Of a stretch of DNA of 64,000 bases, positions 1-8,736 are shown piece after piece. The stretch is from Roseiarcus sp963782255. Lineage in GTDB: Bacteria; Pseudomonadota; Alphaproteobacteria; Rhizobiales; Beijerinckiaceae. Both the position numbers and the translations under genes were made by a program. Below the pieces are notes generated by a model that did not search any database, had not been told where the DNA came from, and saw nothing but the letters and a program-made list of their open reading frames with translations. Each line of letters opens with the position of its first letter. Positions within the stretch are counted from its first letter, which is position 1. Location: assembly GCA_963782255.1 (NCBI GenBank), contig CAWAIS010000001.1, forward strand, positions 4,712,001 through 4,776,000, in the 5' to 3' direction.

Positions 1-284
1 GTTCGCTTAGGTTAACGGGCGCTTTCGCCGCTCGCCGCAAACCGTTCGCGGCAATCGGACAGACAAACCTCGGTCAAGGATCGAGAGCAGCGCCATCAGG
101 GGCGGGTCCGGACTTCCCGCGTCCCTATTCGCAATGGAGAGCCGAGCCGGCCCCTCTCCGACTAATGTAGGGGTGTTCTCAACACGTCGGCGCTGATGAA
201 TAAACTCCCGCCGTCAAGAAGAGCGACCAGGACGTCGCCGGCTATCCGCGTTTGCCGTACGCTGCGCGATGAAGGGAGAGCGGC
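1..284. other. Upstream region of the importer operon
   Basis: This stretch leads into the first gene. I see no convincing gene in it. A purine-rich GAAGGGAGAG at 271-280 sits just before the TTG start at 285 and probably serves as its ribosome binding site. Open frames here on the minus strand run on into the antisense of the downstream gene and are shadows. Confidence 0.4.
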
Positions 285-2255
285 TTGGAGTTGGCTCGCG
301 AGGGACGCGCTGACAATACTTTCGCAAAGGTGCTGCGATCGCACGCCGTCGAGCGCGGCGCCCATCCGGCGTTCCGCCGCAAGGACCTCGGCCTCTGGCA
401 GACTTGGACCTGGGCGCAAGCCTACGACGAGACACGGGCAATCGCCAAAGGATTGCTCGACCTGGGTCTCGACAAGGGCGACATCATCGCGATCGTCGGG
501 GCGAACCGCCCGAAACTGTACTGGTCGATCACAGCCGCCCAAATGATCGGCGCGATCCCTGTCCCGGTCTACGCCGATGCGGTCGCAGACGAGATCGCGG
601 CGGTCATCGATCACTCCGAGGCGACAACGATCATCGCCCAGGACCAGGAGCAGGTCGACAAGATTCTCTCGGTGCGGGATCGGTTGCCCCGGCTGCGCCA
701 TCTCCTCTACGACGAACCGCGAGGGCTAATCGGCTACGCCGAGCCGGGTCTCTACGCACTCGAGGCGGTGATGGCCAAGGGGCGCCGGGCGCTTGACGAA
801 CCGTCCGTAGCCGCCGAGCTTGAACGGCGCATCGACGCCGGGAAAGGGGCCGACCCATCCGTCATCCTCTATACCTCTGGGACGACCGGTCGCTCAAAAG
901 GCGTGGTGCTGAACGGCGAGCGTTCGATCGCCGCCGCGCGAACCACCGTCGCTTTCGACGGGCTCACCGACCGCGACGAAGTCCTCGCCTATCTACCACT
1001 GGCCTGGGTCGGCGACCATTATCTGAACTATGCGCAAGGCTACGTGGCGGGCTTCTGCATAGCCTGTCCGGAAAGCGCCGACACCGCGGCGAACGATCTG
1101 CGCGAGATTGGCCCGACCTATCATTTCGCGCCGCCGCGCGTGTTCGAGGCGCTACTTACTCGCGTGCAGATCCGCATGGAGGACGCAGGCGCCCTCAAAC
1201 GCTGGCTCTTCCGGCATTTCATGTATGTCGCGAAACGCTGGGGCGAAAAGATCGCCAACGGCGAGACTGTTCCCTTCCACGCGCAGCTCGCCTACGGCCT
1301 CGGCGATCTCCTGATCTACGCTCCGCTCAAGAATGCGCTCGGCTTCTCGCGCGTCCGCGTCGCCTATACTGCGGGCGAGGCGATCGGCGCCGACCTCTTC
1401 GCCTTCTATCGCTCCATCGGCCTCAACCTCAAGCAGCTTTACGGGCAGACGGAGGCGTTTCTGTTCGTCACGGCTCAGACGGATCGCGCCGTACGCTCCG
1501 ACACGGTTGGGCCCGCAGCGCCCGATGTTGATCTGCGCATCGCGCCCGATGGCGAGGTGCAGTTCAAGTCGCCCGGCATGTTCGTCGGCTATTTCCGCGA
1601 GAATGACAAAACGCGCGAGACAATGACCGACGACGGCTACGTGAAGACCGGCGATGCGGGATTCTTCGAGTTTGACGGGCAGCTCAAGATCGTCGATCGC
1701 GCCAAGGACGTCGGCCGGCTCAAGAACGGGCAGATGTTCGCGCCCAAATACATCGAGAACAAGCTCAAATTCTTTCCCGAGATTCGCGAGGCGGTGGCGA
1801 TCGGCGCCGGGCGCGACTTCGTCGCGGCGATGATCAACATAGAACTCGCCTCGGTCGGCAACTGGGCGGAGCGCAACAACGTCTCCTACGCCTCTTACCA
1901 GGAGCTCGCAGCCAACCGCTCGGTTTACGCGATGATCGAGCAGCGCGTCGACGAGGTCAATCATGCTCTGAGTCTCGAGCCGAAAATGGCTGGCGCACAG
2001 ATACGCCGCTTCCTCATCCTGCCCAAAGAGCTCGACGCCGACGACGGCGAGTTGACCCGCACGCAGAAGGTGCGGCGCCGCCTCATTGCCGAGCGGTACG
2101 CTTCGCTCGTCGACGGGCTTTACAGCGGCGCGAAGGAAGCCGCGATCGCCGCCGAAATCACCTACGAGGACGGCCGCAAGGGCAAGCTTGCCGGGACCTC
2201 GCGCATCGTCGACATGCCTCCCTTTCCTCGGCCCGAAAAGGCCCGCGCAGCATGA
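285..2255 (+). CDS. AMP-dependent acyl-CoA synthetase (long-chain fatty acid--CoA ligase type)
   Basis: This 656-residue member of the ANL adenylating family should form an acyl-AMP and then an acyl-CoA in the cytoplasm. The P-loop-like motif YTSGTTGRSKG lies near residue 195, the YGQTEA motif near 385, and the adenylate-binding KTGDAG motif near 455. Length and the C-terminal RTQKVRR-containing segment fit the long-chain class, but the substrate cannot be read from sequence. The start is TTG at 285, preceded by GAAGGGAGAG; the nearby ATG at 269 is in another frame. The stop overlaps the next start as ATGA, so it is translationally coupled to the LivG-type ATPase. I infer that it activates an acid imported by the neighbouring ABC system. 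Confidence 0.88.
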   Translation: MELAREGRADNTFAKVLRSHAVERGAHPAFRRKDLGLWQTWTWAQAYDETRAIAKGLLDLGLDKGDIIAIVGANRPKLYWSITAAQMIGAIPVPVYADAVADEIAAVIDHSEATTIIAQDQEQVDKILSVRDRLPRLRHLLYDEPRGLIGYAEPGLYALEAVMAKGRRALDEPSVAAELERRIDAGKGADPSVILYTSGTTGRSKGVVLNGERSIAAARTTVAFDGLTDRDEVLAYLPLAWVGDHYLNYAQGYVAGFCIACPESADTAANDLREIGPTYHFAPPRVFEALLTRVQIRMEDAGALKRWLFRHFMYVAKRWGEKIANGETVPFHAQLAYGLGDLLIYAPLKNALGFSRVRVAYTAGEAIGADLFAFYRSIGLNLKQLYGQTEAFLFVTAQTDRAVRSDTVGPAAPDVDLRIAPDGEVQFKSPGMFVGYFRENDKTRETMTDDGYVKTGDAGFFEFDGQLKIVDRAKDVGRLKNGQMFAPKYIENKLKFFPEIREAVAIGAGRDFVAAMINIELASVGNWAERNNVSYASYQELAANRSVYAMIEQRVDEVNHALSLEPKMAGAQIRRFLILPKELDADDGELTRTQKVRRRLIAERYASLVDGLYSGAKEAAIAAEITYEDGRKGKLAGTSRIVDMPPFPRPEKARAA

Positions 2256-3034
2256 GCGGCGCCCCAAGCGAGGCTCTGCTTTCGGTCGGCAATGTCACCT
2301 TGTCCTTCGGCGGCGTGCGCGCGATTTCCGATGTGTCGTTCGACATCCGCAAAGGCGAGATCCGCGCGATCATCGGACCGAACGGCGCAGGCAAGACGTC
2401 GATGCTCAATGTCGTCAACGGCTTCTATCATCCGCAGAAAGGCGAGATCACCTACCGAGGCCGCACCCGCTCGCGCATGAAGCCGCACGAGGCGGCGGAG
2501 CACGGCATAGCGCGCACGTTCCAGAACGTTGCGCTCTTCAAGGGGATGACGACGCTCGACAACATCATGACCGGGCGCAGCTTGCGCATGAAGCGCGGCA
2601 TCCTCTGGCAGGCGATTCGCCACGGACCCGCGCTCGCGGAGGAGATCGAGCATAGGCGGGTGTGCGAGGAGATCATCGACTTCCTCGAGATCGAGCACAT
2701 CCGAAAGACGCCGGTCGGCGCTCTGCCCTACGGCCTGCAGAAGCGCGTTGAGCTCGGCCGGGCGCTCGCGATGGAGCCCGAGCTCCTGCTGCTCGACGAG
2801 CCGATGGCCGGCATGAACCTCGAGGAAAAGGAGGACATGAGCCGCTTCATCGTCGAGGCCAACCGCCTGCGCGGCGCGACAATCGCGCTGATCGAACATG
2901 ACATGGGCGTCGTCATGGACCTTTCCGACCGGATCGTCGTGCTCGAATACGGCCGCAAGATTGCGGACGACGTCCCGGACGCAGTTAAGTCGGACCAGAA
3001 GGTCATCGACGCCTATCTCGGCGTGGGGCGTTAG
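2252..3034 (+). CDS. ABC transporter ATP-binding protein, LivG type
   Basis: This 260-residue ATPase belongs to the branched-chain amino acid (HAAT) importer family. Walker A is GPNGAGKTS near residue 44. The signature region is degenerate, reading LPYGLQKRVELGRAL, as is common in LivG proteins. Walker B is LLLDEPMAGMN near residue 180, and the switch histidine lies in LIEHDMG. The start ATG overlaps the upstream stop by 4 bases and the LivH-type permease begins 6 bases after the stop. Together with the LivF-type partner at 6657 it should power one importer. The substrate class (amino acid, short-chain acid or aromatic acid) is not determined. Confidence 0.92.
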   Translation: MSGAPSEALLSVGNVTLSFGGVRAISDVSFDIRKGEIRAIIGPNGAGKTSMLNVVNGFYHPQKGEITYRGRTRSRMKPHEAAEHGIARTFQNVALFKGMTTLDNIMTGRSLRMKRGILWQAIRHGPALAEEIEHRRVCEEIIDFLEIEHIRKTPVGALPYGLQKRVELGRALAMEPELLLLDEPMAGMNLEEKEDMSRFIVEANRLRGATIALIEHDMGVVMDLSDRIVVLEYGRKIADDVPDAVKSDQKVIDAYLGVGR

Positions 3035-3040
3035 ACGCGC

Positions 3041-3997
3041 ATGGATCTTCTGCACGCCATTTTCCTCGATCCGTTCGCCCAGATGGTCGCCTCGCCCGAT
3101 CTCTTGGCGCAGACGATCTGGGAAGGCTTCGTCGCCGGCGTTCTTTATTCGCTGATCGCGCTGGGTTTCGTACTGATCTACAAGGCTTCGGGCGTCTTCA
3201 ATTTCGCGCAAGGCATTATGATGGTGTTCGCCGCGCTGACGCTGGTCGGCCTGCACGAGAAGGGCGTTCCGACATGGATCGCGCTCGCGCTGACAGTCGC
3301 AGTCATGTACGGACTTGCGCTCGGCGTCGAGCGGTTGGTCTTGCGCCCGCTGGTCACCCAGCCCGACATCATCCTGCTGATGGCGACTTTCGGCGTGACC
3401 TATTTTCTGATCGGCTTGGGCGAACTCGTGTTCGGCGGCAATCCCAAGTCAATGATCACGAAGGAACTTTTTCTGCCTGATGGCGCGATCGACCTGCATA
3501 TTCTCGGCGGAAAGGTGCAGTTACAGAAGCTCGACATCGCCGCCGCCGCCATCGCGCTCCTCATGGTGACGGGGCTCGCGCTGTTCTTCCAGAAGACGCG
3601 CATCGGCAGGGCGCTGAGGGCCGTCGCAGACGATCATCAGGCCGCGCTCTCGGTCGGCGTCTCGCTCAGCCAGATCTGGGTCATCGTCTGGTTTACCGCC
3701 GGGATCGTCGCGCTCGCCACCGGCATCTTCTGGGGCGCGCGCTCGGACGTGTCGTTTGCGCTGCAGGTCGTATCGCTCAAAGCGCTGCCGGTCTTGATCC
3801 TCGGCGGGCTGACGTCGGTTCCGGGCGCGATCGTCGGCGGACTGATCATCGGAATCGGCGAGAAGCTCGGCGAATTCTACTGGGGACCTCTGCTGGGCGG
3901 CGGCATCGAGAGCTGGCTCGCCTACGTCATCGCCCTAGCCTTCCTGCTGTTCCGCCCGCAAGGCCTGTTCGGGGAGAAGATTATTGAGCGGATTTGA
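3041..3997 (+). CDS. ABC transporter permease, LivH type
   Basis: This is a 318-residue inner-membrane permease with about eight hydrophobic segments. It has the family signature near the start of the conserved core (LIALGFVLIYKASGVFNFAQG, here given in part: GVFNFAQG near residue 52). A second hallmark, the cytoplasmic-loop motif TRIGRALRAVADD near residue 187, contacts the ATPases. It should pair with the LivM-type subunit at 4137 to form the translocation pore. The gene sits 6 bases downstream of the LivG-type gene in the same operon. A palindromic repeat separates it from livM. Confidence 0.9.
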   Translation: MDLLHAIFLDPFAQMVASPDLLAQTIWEGFVAGVLYSLIALGFVLIYKASGVFNFAQGIMMVFAALTLVGLHEKGVPTWIALALTVAVMYGLALGVERLVLRPLVTQPDIILLMATFGVTYFLIGLGELVFGGNPKSMITKELFLPDGAIDLHILGGKVQLQKLDIAAAAIALLMVTGLALFFQKTRIGRALRAVADDHQAALSVGVSLSQIWVIVWFTAGIVALATGIFWGARSDVSFALQVVSLKALPVLILGGLTSVPGAIVGGLIIGIGEKLGEFYWGPLLGGGIESWLAYVIALAFLLFRPQGLFGEKIIERI

Positions 3998-4013
3998 GGT
4001 CGCCGCCGTAGGC

Positions 4014-4116
4014 CGTCATTGCGACCCCAAGCGCAGCGGGGGGAAGCAATCCAAGGGCCACCGCCGCAGTCGTTCGATCCCTGGATCGCCACGTCGCTTC
4101 GCTCCTCGCGATGACG
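4014..4116. repeat. REP-like palindromic repeat in the livH-livM gap
   Basis: The element is bounded by CGTCATTGCGA at 4014-4024 and its near-perfect inverse TCGCGATGACG at 4106-4116, with one mismatch. Inside are AGCAATCCA-type and GGATCGCCACG-type sequences typical of the mobile palindromic repeats scattered in many rhizobial and other proteobacterial genomes. No other copy is visible in this window. It lies between the livH stop (3997) and the preferred livM start (4137). It contains no stop codon in the livM frame, so a TTG at 3984 could in principle be read through it. It may fold in mRNA and tune the livH/livM expression ratio; that is inference. Confidence 0.8.
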
Positions 4117-4136
4117 GCGGAGGCTGGAGCGTAACG

Positions 4137-5213
4137 TTGTTCTATCGCGAAGCCGGTCAATACAAGACGACCTATGCGGCCGACATGGCGATCTTTCCGA
4201 TCCGCCAGGACCGCTACGGACTGGCGCTGATTCTCCTTGTCGCCTTCGTCGCGATCCCCACCTTCGGAAATCAGTTCCTGCTGAACACGATGATGATCCC
4301 GTTCCTTATCCTGTCTTTGGCGGCGATCGGTCTCAACCTCCTGACCGGCTACACCGGCCTCCTCTCGCTCGGGACCGGCGCTTTCATGGGCGTCGGCGCT
4401 TACGCCTGCTACAAGCTCGAAACCTACTTTCCGCAGGTCAACATCCTCATCTGGATCGTCGCGAGCGGTTTCGTCTCGGCGCTCGTCGGCGTCGCATTCG
4501 GGCTCCCGAGCCTGCGGATCAAGGGCTTCTACCTGGCGGTCGCGACGCTCGCGGCGCAGTTTTTTCTCGATTGGTGCTTCGCGCGCGCCCCCTGGCTCGT
4601 CAACTATAACGACTCGGGGGCCATCGAAGTCCCGACCGAGACGCTGTTCGGCGTCCCCGTCACCGGCCCGAGTGCGACGCCGGTCACCCGCTACCTTGTC
4701 GTGCTGACGATCGTCGTCGCCATGACCTGGATCGCCTCCAACATCGTCCACGGGCGGATCGGGCGCATGTGGATGGCGGTTCGCGACATGGACATCGCCG
4801 CAGAGCTCATCGGCATCCGGCTCCTGCGCGCAAAGCTCCTCGCATTCGCCGTGTCGTCGTTCTATGTCGGGGTCGCGGGCGCACTCATGGTGTTCCTCTG
4901 GCTCGGCGCGGCGGAGGCTGAGGCGTTCGACATCAACCTGTCGTTCGAGATCCTGTTCATCATCATCATCGGCGGGCTCGGCTCGATCGTCGGCGCCTTC
5001 CTCGGCGCGGCGATCATCCATCTGATGCCAATCGCGCTGCGCGCGATTCCGGCGATGATTGGCCTGCAGATCGATTCCGCGCGGATCGACCAGTTGACGT
5101 TCATGATGACTGGCATTCTGATCATCCTGTTCCTGATCGCCGAGCCGCACGGACTGGCGCGGCTCTGGCAAACTGCGAAGCAGAAACTGCGCGTTTGGCC
5201 GTTCCCCTACTGA
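4137..5213 (+). CDS. ABC transporter permease, LivM type
   Basis: This inner-membrane permease is the second pore subunit. It carries the LivM hallmarks LNLLTGYTGLLSLGTGAFMG and the loop motif GRIGRMWMAVRDMD. I place the start at TTG 4137, giving 358 residues that begin M-FYREAGQYKT. GGAG at 4126-4129 lies at good spacing, and this N-terminus resembles LivM proteins of such clusters as I remember them. The frame stays open upstream to a TTG at 3984, which overlaps livH, but the extra 51 residues are encoded by the palindromic repeat and look non-native. An ATG at 4185 is a third option. Protein N-terminal data would decide. Confidence 0.85.
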   Translation: MFYREAGQYKTTYAADMAIFPIRQDRYGLALILLVAFVAIPTFGNQFLLNTMMIPFLILSLAAIGLNLLTGYTGLLSLGTGAFMGVGAYACYKLETYFPQVNILIWIVASGFVSALVGVAFGLPSLRIKGFYLAVATLAAQFFLDWCFARAPWLVNYNDSGAIEVPTETLFGVPVTGPSATPVTRYLVVLTIVVAMTWIASNIVHGRIGRMWMAVRDMDIAAELIGIRLLRAKLLAFAVSSFYVGVAGALMVFLWLGAAEAEAFDINLSFEILFIIIIGGLGSIVGAFLGAAIIHLMPIALRAIPAMIGLQIDSARIDQLTFMMTGILIILFLIAEPHGLARLWQTAKQKLRVWPFPY

Positions 5214-5246
5214 AGCAAACGCCATACGAAGGAGGAGACGCAAAAA

Positions 5247-6563
5247 ATGAAGACAAGCACAATATTCAAGGGCGCGGTTGTCCTGGCCCTGAGTGTGACC
5301 CTGCCGATCGCGGCCGCCTACGCCGACGACTCGATCTACGTGCCGCTGTTCACCTACCGCACAGGCCCGTTCGCCGGTTCGGGCACGCCGATCGCCGACG
5401 GCATGCACGATTATCTGGCCATGCTCAACGAACGCGACGGCGGCATCGGCGGGGTCAAGCTCGTCGTTGACGAGTGCGAGACCGGCTATGACACCAAGAA
5501 AGGTCTCGAGTGCTACGACTCGGTCAAGCCGAAGAACCCGGTCATCGTCAATCCGTGGTCGACCGGCATCACGCTATCGCTGATCCCCAAGGCCTCCGTC
5601 GACAAGATCCCGATCCTGTCGATGGCCTATGGCCTCTCGGCCTCCGCCAAGGGCGACGTTTTCCCTTGGGTCTTCAATCCGCCGGCCACTTATTGGGACG
5701 GCCTGTCGGAAATCCTCAAATACGCCGGCGGCGGTTCGATCGAGGCGCTCAAGGGCAAGACGATCGGCTATCTCTACTTCGACGCCGGCTACGGTCGCGA
5801 GCCGATCCCAATGTTCCAGGCGCTCGCCAAGGAAGCGGGCTTCACGCTTAAGCTCTATCCGGTGGCGCCAGCGAACATGCAGAACCAGTCGGCGCAATGG
5901 CTCGATATTCGCCGCGACAAACCCGACTTTGTTGTGCTTTACGGCTGGGGCGCCATGAACCCGACCGCGATCAAGGAGGCTGTCAAGGCCGAGTTCCCGA
6001 TGAACAAGTTCGTCTCTATCTGGTGGCCAAACGACGAGGACGCGGCCTCGGCCGGCGACGGCGCCAAAGGATTCAAGGAACTCAACTGGCACGGAACAGG
6101 CGCGAACTACCCGGCTCTCGCCGATATCCAGAAGCTGGTGATCGACAAAGGAAAGAGCCAGACGCCGAAGGGCGAAGTCGGCCAGGTGCTCTACAATCGC
6201 GGCGTCTACAATTCGGTGCTGATCGCCGAAGCCATTGCAGAAGCCCAAAAGATCACCGGCAAGAAAGTCGTGACCGGCGAGGATGTCCGCCGCGGCCTCG
6301 AAAACCTCAATCTCGACGCCGCCCGTTTCAAGGCGCTTGGCCTGGACGGTTTCGCCGGCCCGCTGAAGACGACCTGCGCCGACCACAACAGCCACTCGGC
6401 GACGTTCGTGCAGCAGTGGGACGGGGCGAAATGGGTCAAGGTCAGCGAGCTTATCACGCCGGACTCAGCCAAGGTGCAGCCGCTGCTCGACGAAGCCGCA
6501 AAGGCCTATGCGGAAAAGAACGCGGGGTGGCCCAAGCGCGATGAGGTTTGCGACAACAAGTGA
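5247..6563 (+). CDS. Periplasmic substrate-binding protein of the ABC importer (LivK-like)
   Basis: This 438-residue type I periplasmic binding protein starts with a clear Sec signal peptide (MKTSTIF, a hydrophobic core, probable cleavage after AYA at residue 26). The mature part begins with the family pattern YRTGPFAGSGTPIADG, followed by a domain that ends with a C-terminal Cys-containing tail. A strong GGAGGAGA ribosome site lies upstream at about 5229-5238. It lies between the permease genes and the LivF-type ATPase, 33 bases after livM. It should deliver the substrate to the permeases. It is longer than classic LivK (about 370), as is common for subfamilies thought to bind non-amino-acid ligands; the ligand is unknown. 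Confidence 0.88.
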   Translation: MKTSTIFKGAVVLALSVTLPIAAAYADDSIYVPLFTYRTGPFAGSGTPIADGMHDYLAMLNERDGGIGGVKLVVDECETGYDTKKGLECYDSVKPKNPVIVNPWSTGITLSLIPKASVDKIPILSMAYGLSASAKGDVFPWVFNPPATYWDGLSEILKYAGGGSIEALKGKTIGYLYFDAGYGREPIPMFQALAKEAGFTLKLYPVAPANMQNQSAQWLDIRRDKPDFVVLYGWGAMNPTAIKEAVKAEFPMNKFVSIWWPNDEDAASAGDGAKGFKELNWHGTGANYPALADIQKLVIDKGKSQTPKGEVGQVLYNRGVYNSVLIAEAIAEAQKITGKKVVTGEDVRRGLENLNLDAARFKALGLDGFAGPLKTTCADHNSHSATFVQQWDGAKWVKVSELITPDSAKVQPLLDEAAKAYAEKNAGWPKRDEVCDNK

Positions 6564-6656
6564 CGAAAGCGAAGACGCAGGACCCTGTAGTCGCGCTCGG
6601 CTCGAGCGCGGCCAATGCGCGGCATCGGACCGCGGCTACAGGCAAGCGGAAGGCGA

Positions 6657-7478
6657 ATGGCTGAACCATCATCACCCGCCCCGATCCTCGATGTCGTCAA
6701 CATCGAGGTTGTCTACAACGCCGTCGCGCTCGTGCTGAAGGGCGTGTCGCTCGCCGTGCCGAAGGGCGGAATCGTGGCGCTGCTCGGCGCCAATGGCGCC
6801 GGGAAGACCACGACCTTGAAGGCGATCTCGAACCTCCTGCGCGCGGAGCGCGGCGAAGTCACCAAGGGCGCGATCCTGTTCGAGGGCGAGCGCGTCGACC
6901 GGCTCTCGCCCAACGATCTTGTTCGGCGCGGCGCGATCCAGGTGATGGAAGGCCGGCACTGCTTCGGCCATCTCACGATCGAAGAGAACCTGTTGACCGG
7001 CGCCTTCACGCGCCGCGACGGCCGTGCGGCGGTGACGCACGACCTCGAGGCCATTTATTCCTACTTTCCACGCCTTAAGGAGCGCCGCCATTCGCAGGCC
7101 GGCTACACTTCCGGCGGCGAGCAGCAGATGTGCGCGATCGGGCGGGCGATGATGTCGCGCCCGAAACTCATCCTGCTCGACGAGCCGTCGATGGGCCTTG
7201 CGCCGCAGGTGGTGGAGGAGATCTTCGAGATCGTGCGGGACTTGAACGAGCGCGCAGGCGTGTCGTTCCTGCTCGCCGAGCAGAATACGAATGTTGCGCT
7301 TCGCTATGCGAGCTTCGGCTATATTCTCGAAACGGGCCGCGTCGTTCTCGACGGCGCAGCGGAGGCGCTCCGAACCAACGAAGACGTGCGCGAATTCTAC
7401 CTTGGCGTCGGCCATGGCGTTCGCCGGTCGTTCAAGCAGGTCAAAACCTACAAGCGCCGCAAGCGCTGGCTCGCGTGA
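6657..7478 (+). CDS. ABC transporter ATP-binding protein, LivF type
   Basis: This 273-residue ATPase is the second nucleotide-binding subunit of the importer. Walker A is LGANGAGKTT near residue 44, the signature TSGGEQQMCAIGRAM near 147, Walker B LILLDEPSMGLAP near 170, and the H-loop position is replaced by Gln in LLAEQN, as usual in LivF. I chose ATG 6657 (preceded by GGAAGG at 6648-6653). The frame is open 14 codons further, to 6615, without a good ribosome site. The C-terminus ends in an unusually basic tail, KTYKRRKRW. The gene follows the binding protein by 93 bases and precedes the PaaK-like ligase by 16. Confidence 0.92.
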   Translation: MAEPSSPAPILDVVNIEVVYNAVALVLKGVSLAVPKGGIVALLGANGAGKTTTLKAISNLLRAERGEVTKGAILFEGERVDRLSPNDLVRRGAIQVMEGRHCFGHLTIEENLLTGAFTRRDGRAAVTHDLEAIYSYFPRLKERRHSQAGYTSGGEQQMCAIGRAMMSRPKLILLDEPSMGLAPQVVEEIFEIVRDLNERAGVSFLLAEQNTNVALRYASFGYILETGRVVLDGAAEALRTNEDVREFYLGVGHGVRRSFKQVKTYKRRKRWLA

Positions 7479-7494
7479 CCCCGTGAGGAAGCCA

Positions 7495-8679
7495 ATGATG
7501 GACGACGCCCGCTTCGAGACCCTGCGCACCCGGCTCGGCGAGTTGCATGGCCGCAGCCACGCGCTTGCCCGTCAGCTCGGCGATGTCGATCTCAGCGACC
7601 TCCGCAGTCCAGCCGACCTGGCCCTGATCCCCGTTCTGCGCAAGTCCGCCGTCGCGGCGATGCAGGGCGCGGAGCCGCCGTTCGGCGGCCTCGCCGCCGC
7701 GCCGATAGCGGCGTTCCCGCGCCTGTTCGCATCGCCCGGCGGCCTCTATGAGCCGGAGTCGGCCGGTCTCGATCCCTGGGGCGCAGCCAAGGCTTTCGCT
7801 GCGGCCGGGGTCATGCGCGGCGAGATCGTCGTCAACTGCTTTTCCTATCACCTGACGCCAGGGGGGCGCATTCTCGAGAGCGGCGCGCTCGCCCTCGGCT
7901 GCCCGGTGATTCCGGCCGGGCCCGGCAACACCGAGCAGCTCATTGCCGCGATCGCTCACCTCAAGCCCAGCGTCTACTGCGGGCCGCCTGATTTCCTGAA
8001 AATCGTTCTCGACAGGGCGCGCGACGCGGTCGTCGATGTCTCTTCGATCCGAAAAGCCCTCGTATCTGGCGCTGCATTGCCGCGGAGCCTGCGCTCCGAA
8101 CTCGAAGGCGCCCGCATCAAGATCCGCCAGACCTACGCCACCGCCGATGTGGGCGTCATCGCCTATGAGACCGACGGCCCCGACGGCGAGCACATGCCTG
8201 GCATGCTGGTCAACGACGATCTCATCCTCGAGATCGTGACGCCCGGAACCGACGACCCGGCGCAAGTCGGAAAAGTCGGCGAAGTCGTCGTCACCCGTCT
8301 TACCGGCGACTATCCCCTGCTCCGCTTCGGCACCGGCGATCTCTCCGCTTGGGACGGGCCGGACCGCATCAAAGGCTGGATGGGCCGCGCCGATCAGTCG
8401 GCGAAGGTCAGGGGCCTTTTTGTCTACCCGAGCCAGATCGCCGACGTCGGCAAGCGCCACCCAGAGCTTGTCGCGCTGCGACTGGTCGTGCGTCGCGAAG
8501 GCGAGCAGGACGCGATGACGCTCCACGCAGAAACCGCGACGCCGACCGACGCGCTCGCGCGTGCCGTTGCGTCGACCTTGCAAGCGCTGACGAAGTTGCG
8601 CGGCGAGGTCGTATTCGTCTCGCCGGGCGCGCTGCCGAACGACGGCAAGATCATCACCGACGAACGGCCTAAGCCATGA
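7495..8679 (+). CDS. AMP-dependent ligase of the phenylacetate-CoA ligase (PaaK-like) family
   Basis: This 394-residue cytoplasmic protein resembles the PaaK branch of adenylate-forming enzymes. Features include a central region with GGRILESGALALGCPVIPAG, the motif QTYATADVGVIAYE around the AMP-binding site, and LLRFGTGDLSA near the hinge. It is shorter than typical PaaK (about 430-440), and I do not see the full Gly/Ser/Thr-rich P-loop of the family, so its activity needs a test. The start is ATG 7495 behind GTGAGGAAG; the open frame upstream overlaps livF and is noise. It is the last gene of the importer operon, so the operon carries two unrelated CoA ligases, one at each end. Confidence 0.78.
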   Translation: MMDDARFETLRTRLGELHGRSHALARQLGDVDLSDLRSPADLALIPVLRKSAVAAMQGAEPPFGGLAAAPIAAFPRLFASPGGLYEPESAGLDPWGAAKAFAAAGVMRGEIVVNCFSYHLTPGGRILESGALALGCPVIPAGPGNTEQLIAAIAHLKPSVYCGPPDFLKIVLDRARDAVVDVSSIRKALVSGAALPRSLRSELEGARIKIRQTYATADVGVIAYETDGPDGEHMPGMLVNDDLILEIVTPGTDDPAQVGKVGEVVVTRLTGDYPLLRFGTGDLSAWDGPDRIKGWMGRADQSAKVRGLFVYPSQIADVGKRHPELVALRLVVRREGEQDAMTLHAETATPTDALARAVASTLQALTKLRGEVVFVSPGALPNDGKIITDERPKP

Positions 8680-8736
8680 CGTCTCGGCTGGCATCAGCCG
8701 CCGAGGTCTGCGCTGACCGGGACGGCCGTCGGCGGT

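Noticed and set aside
3984..4136. N-terminal extension of LivM from TTG 3984
   Set aside because: The residues are encoded by a palindromic repeat and a better ribosome site lies before TTG 4137. Not fully excluded.
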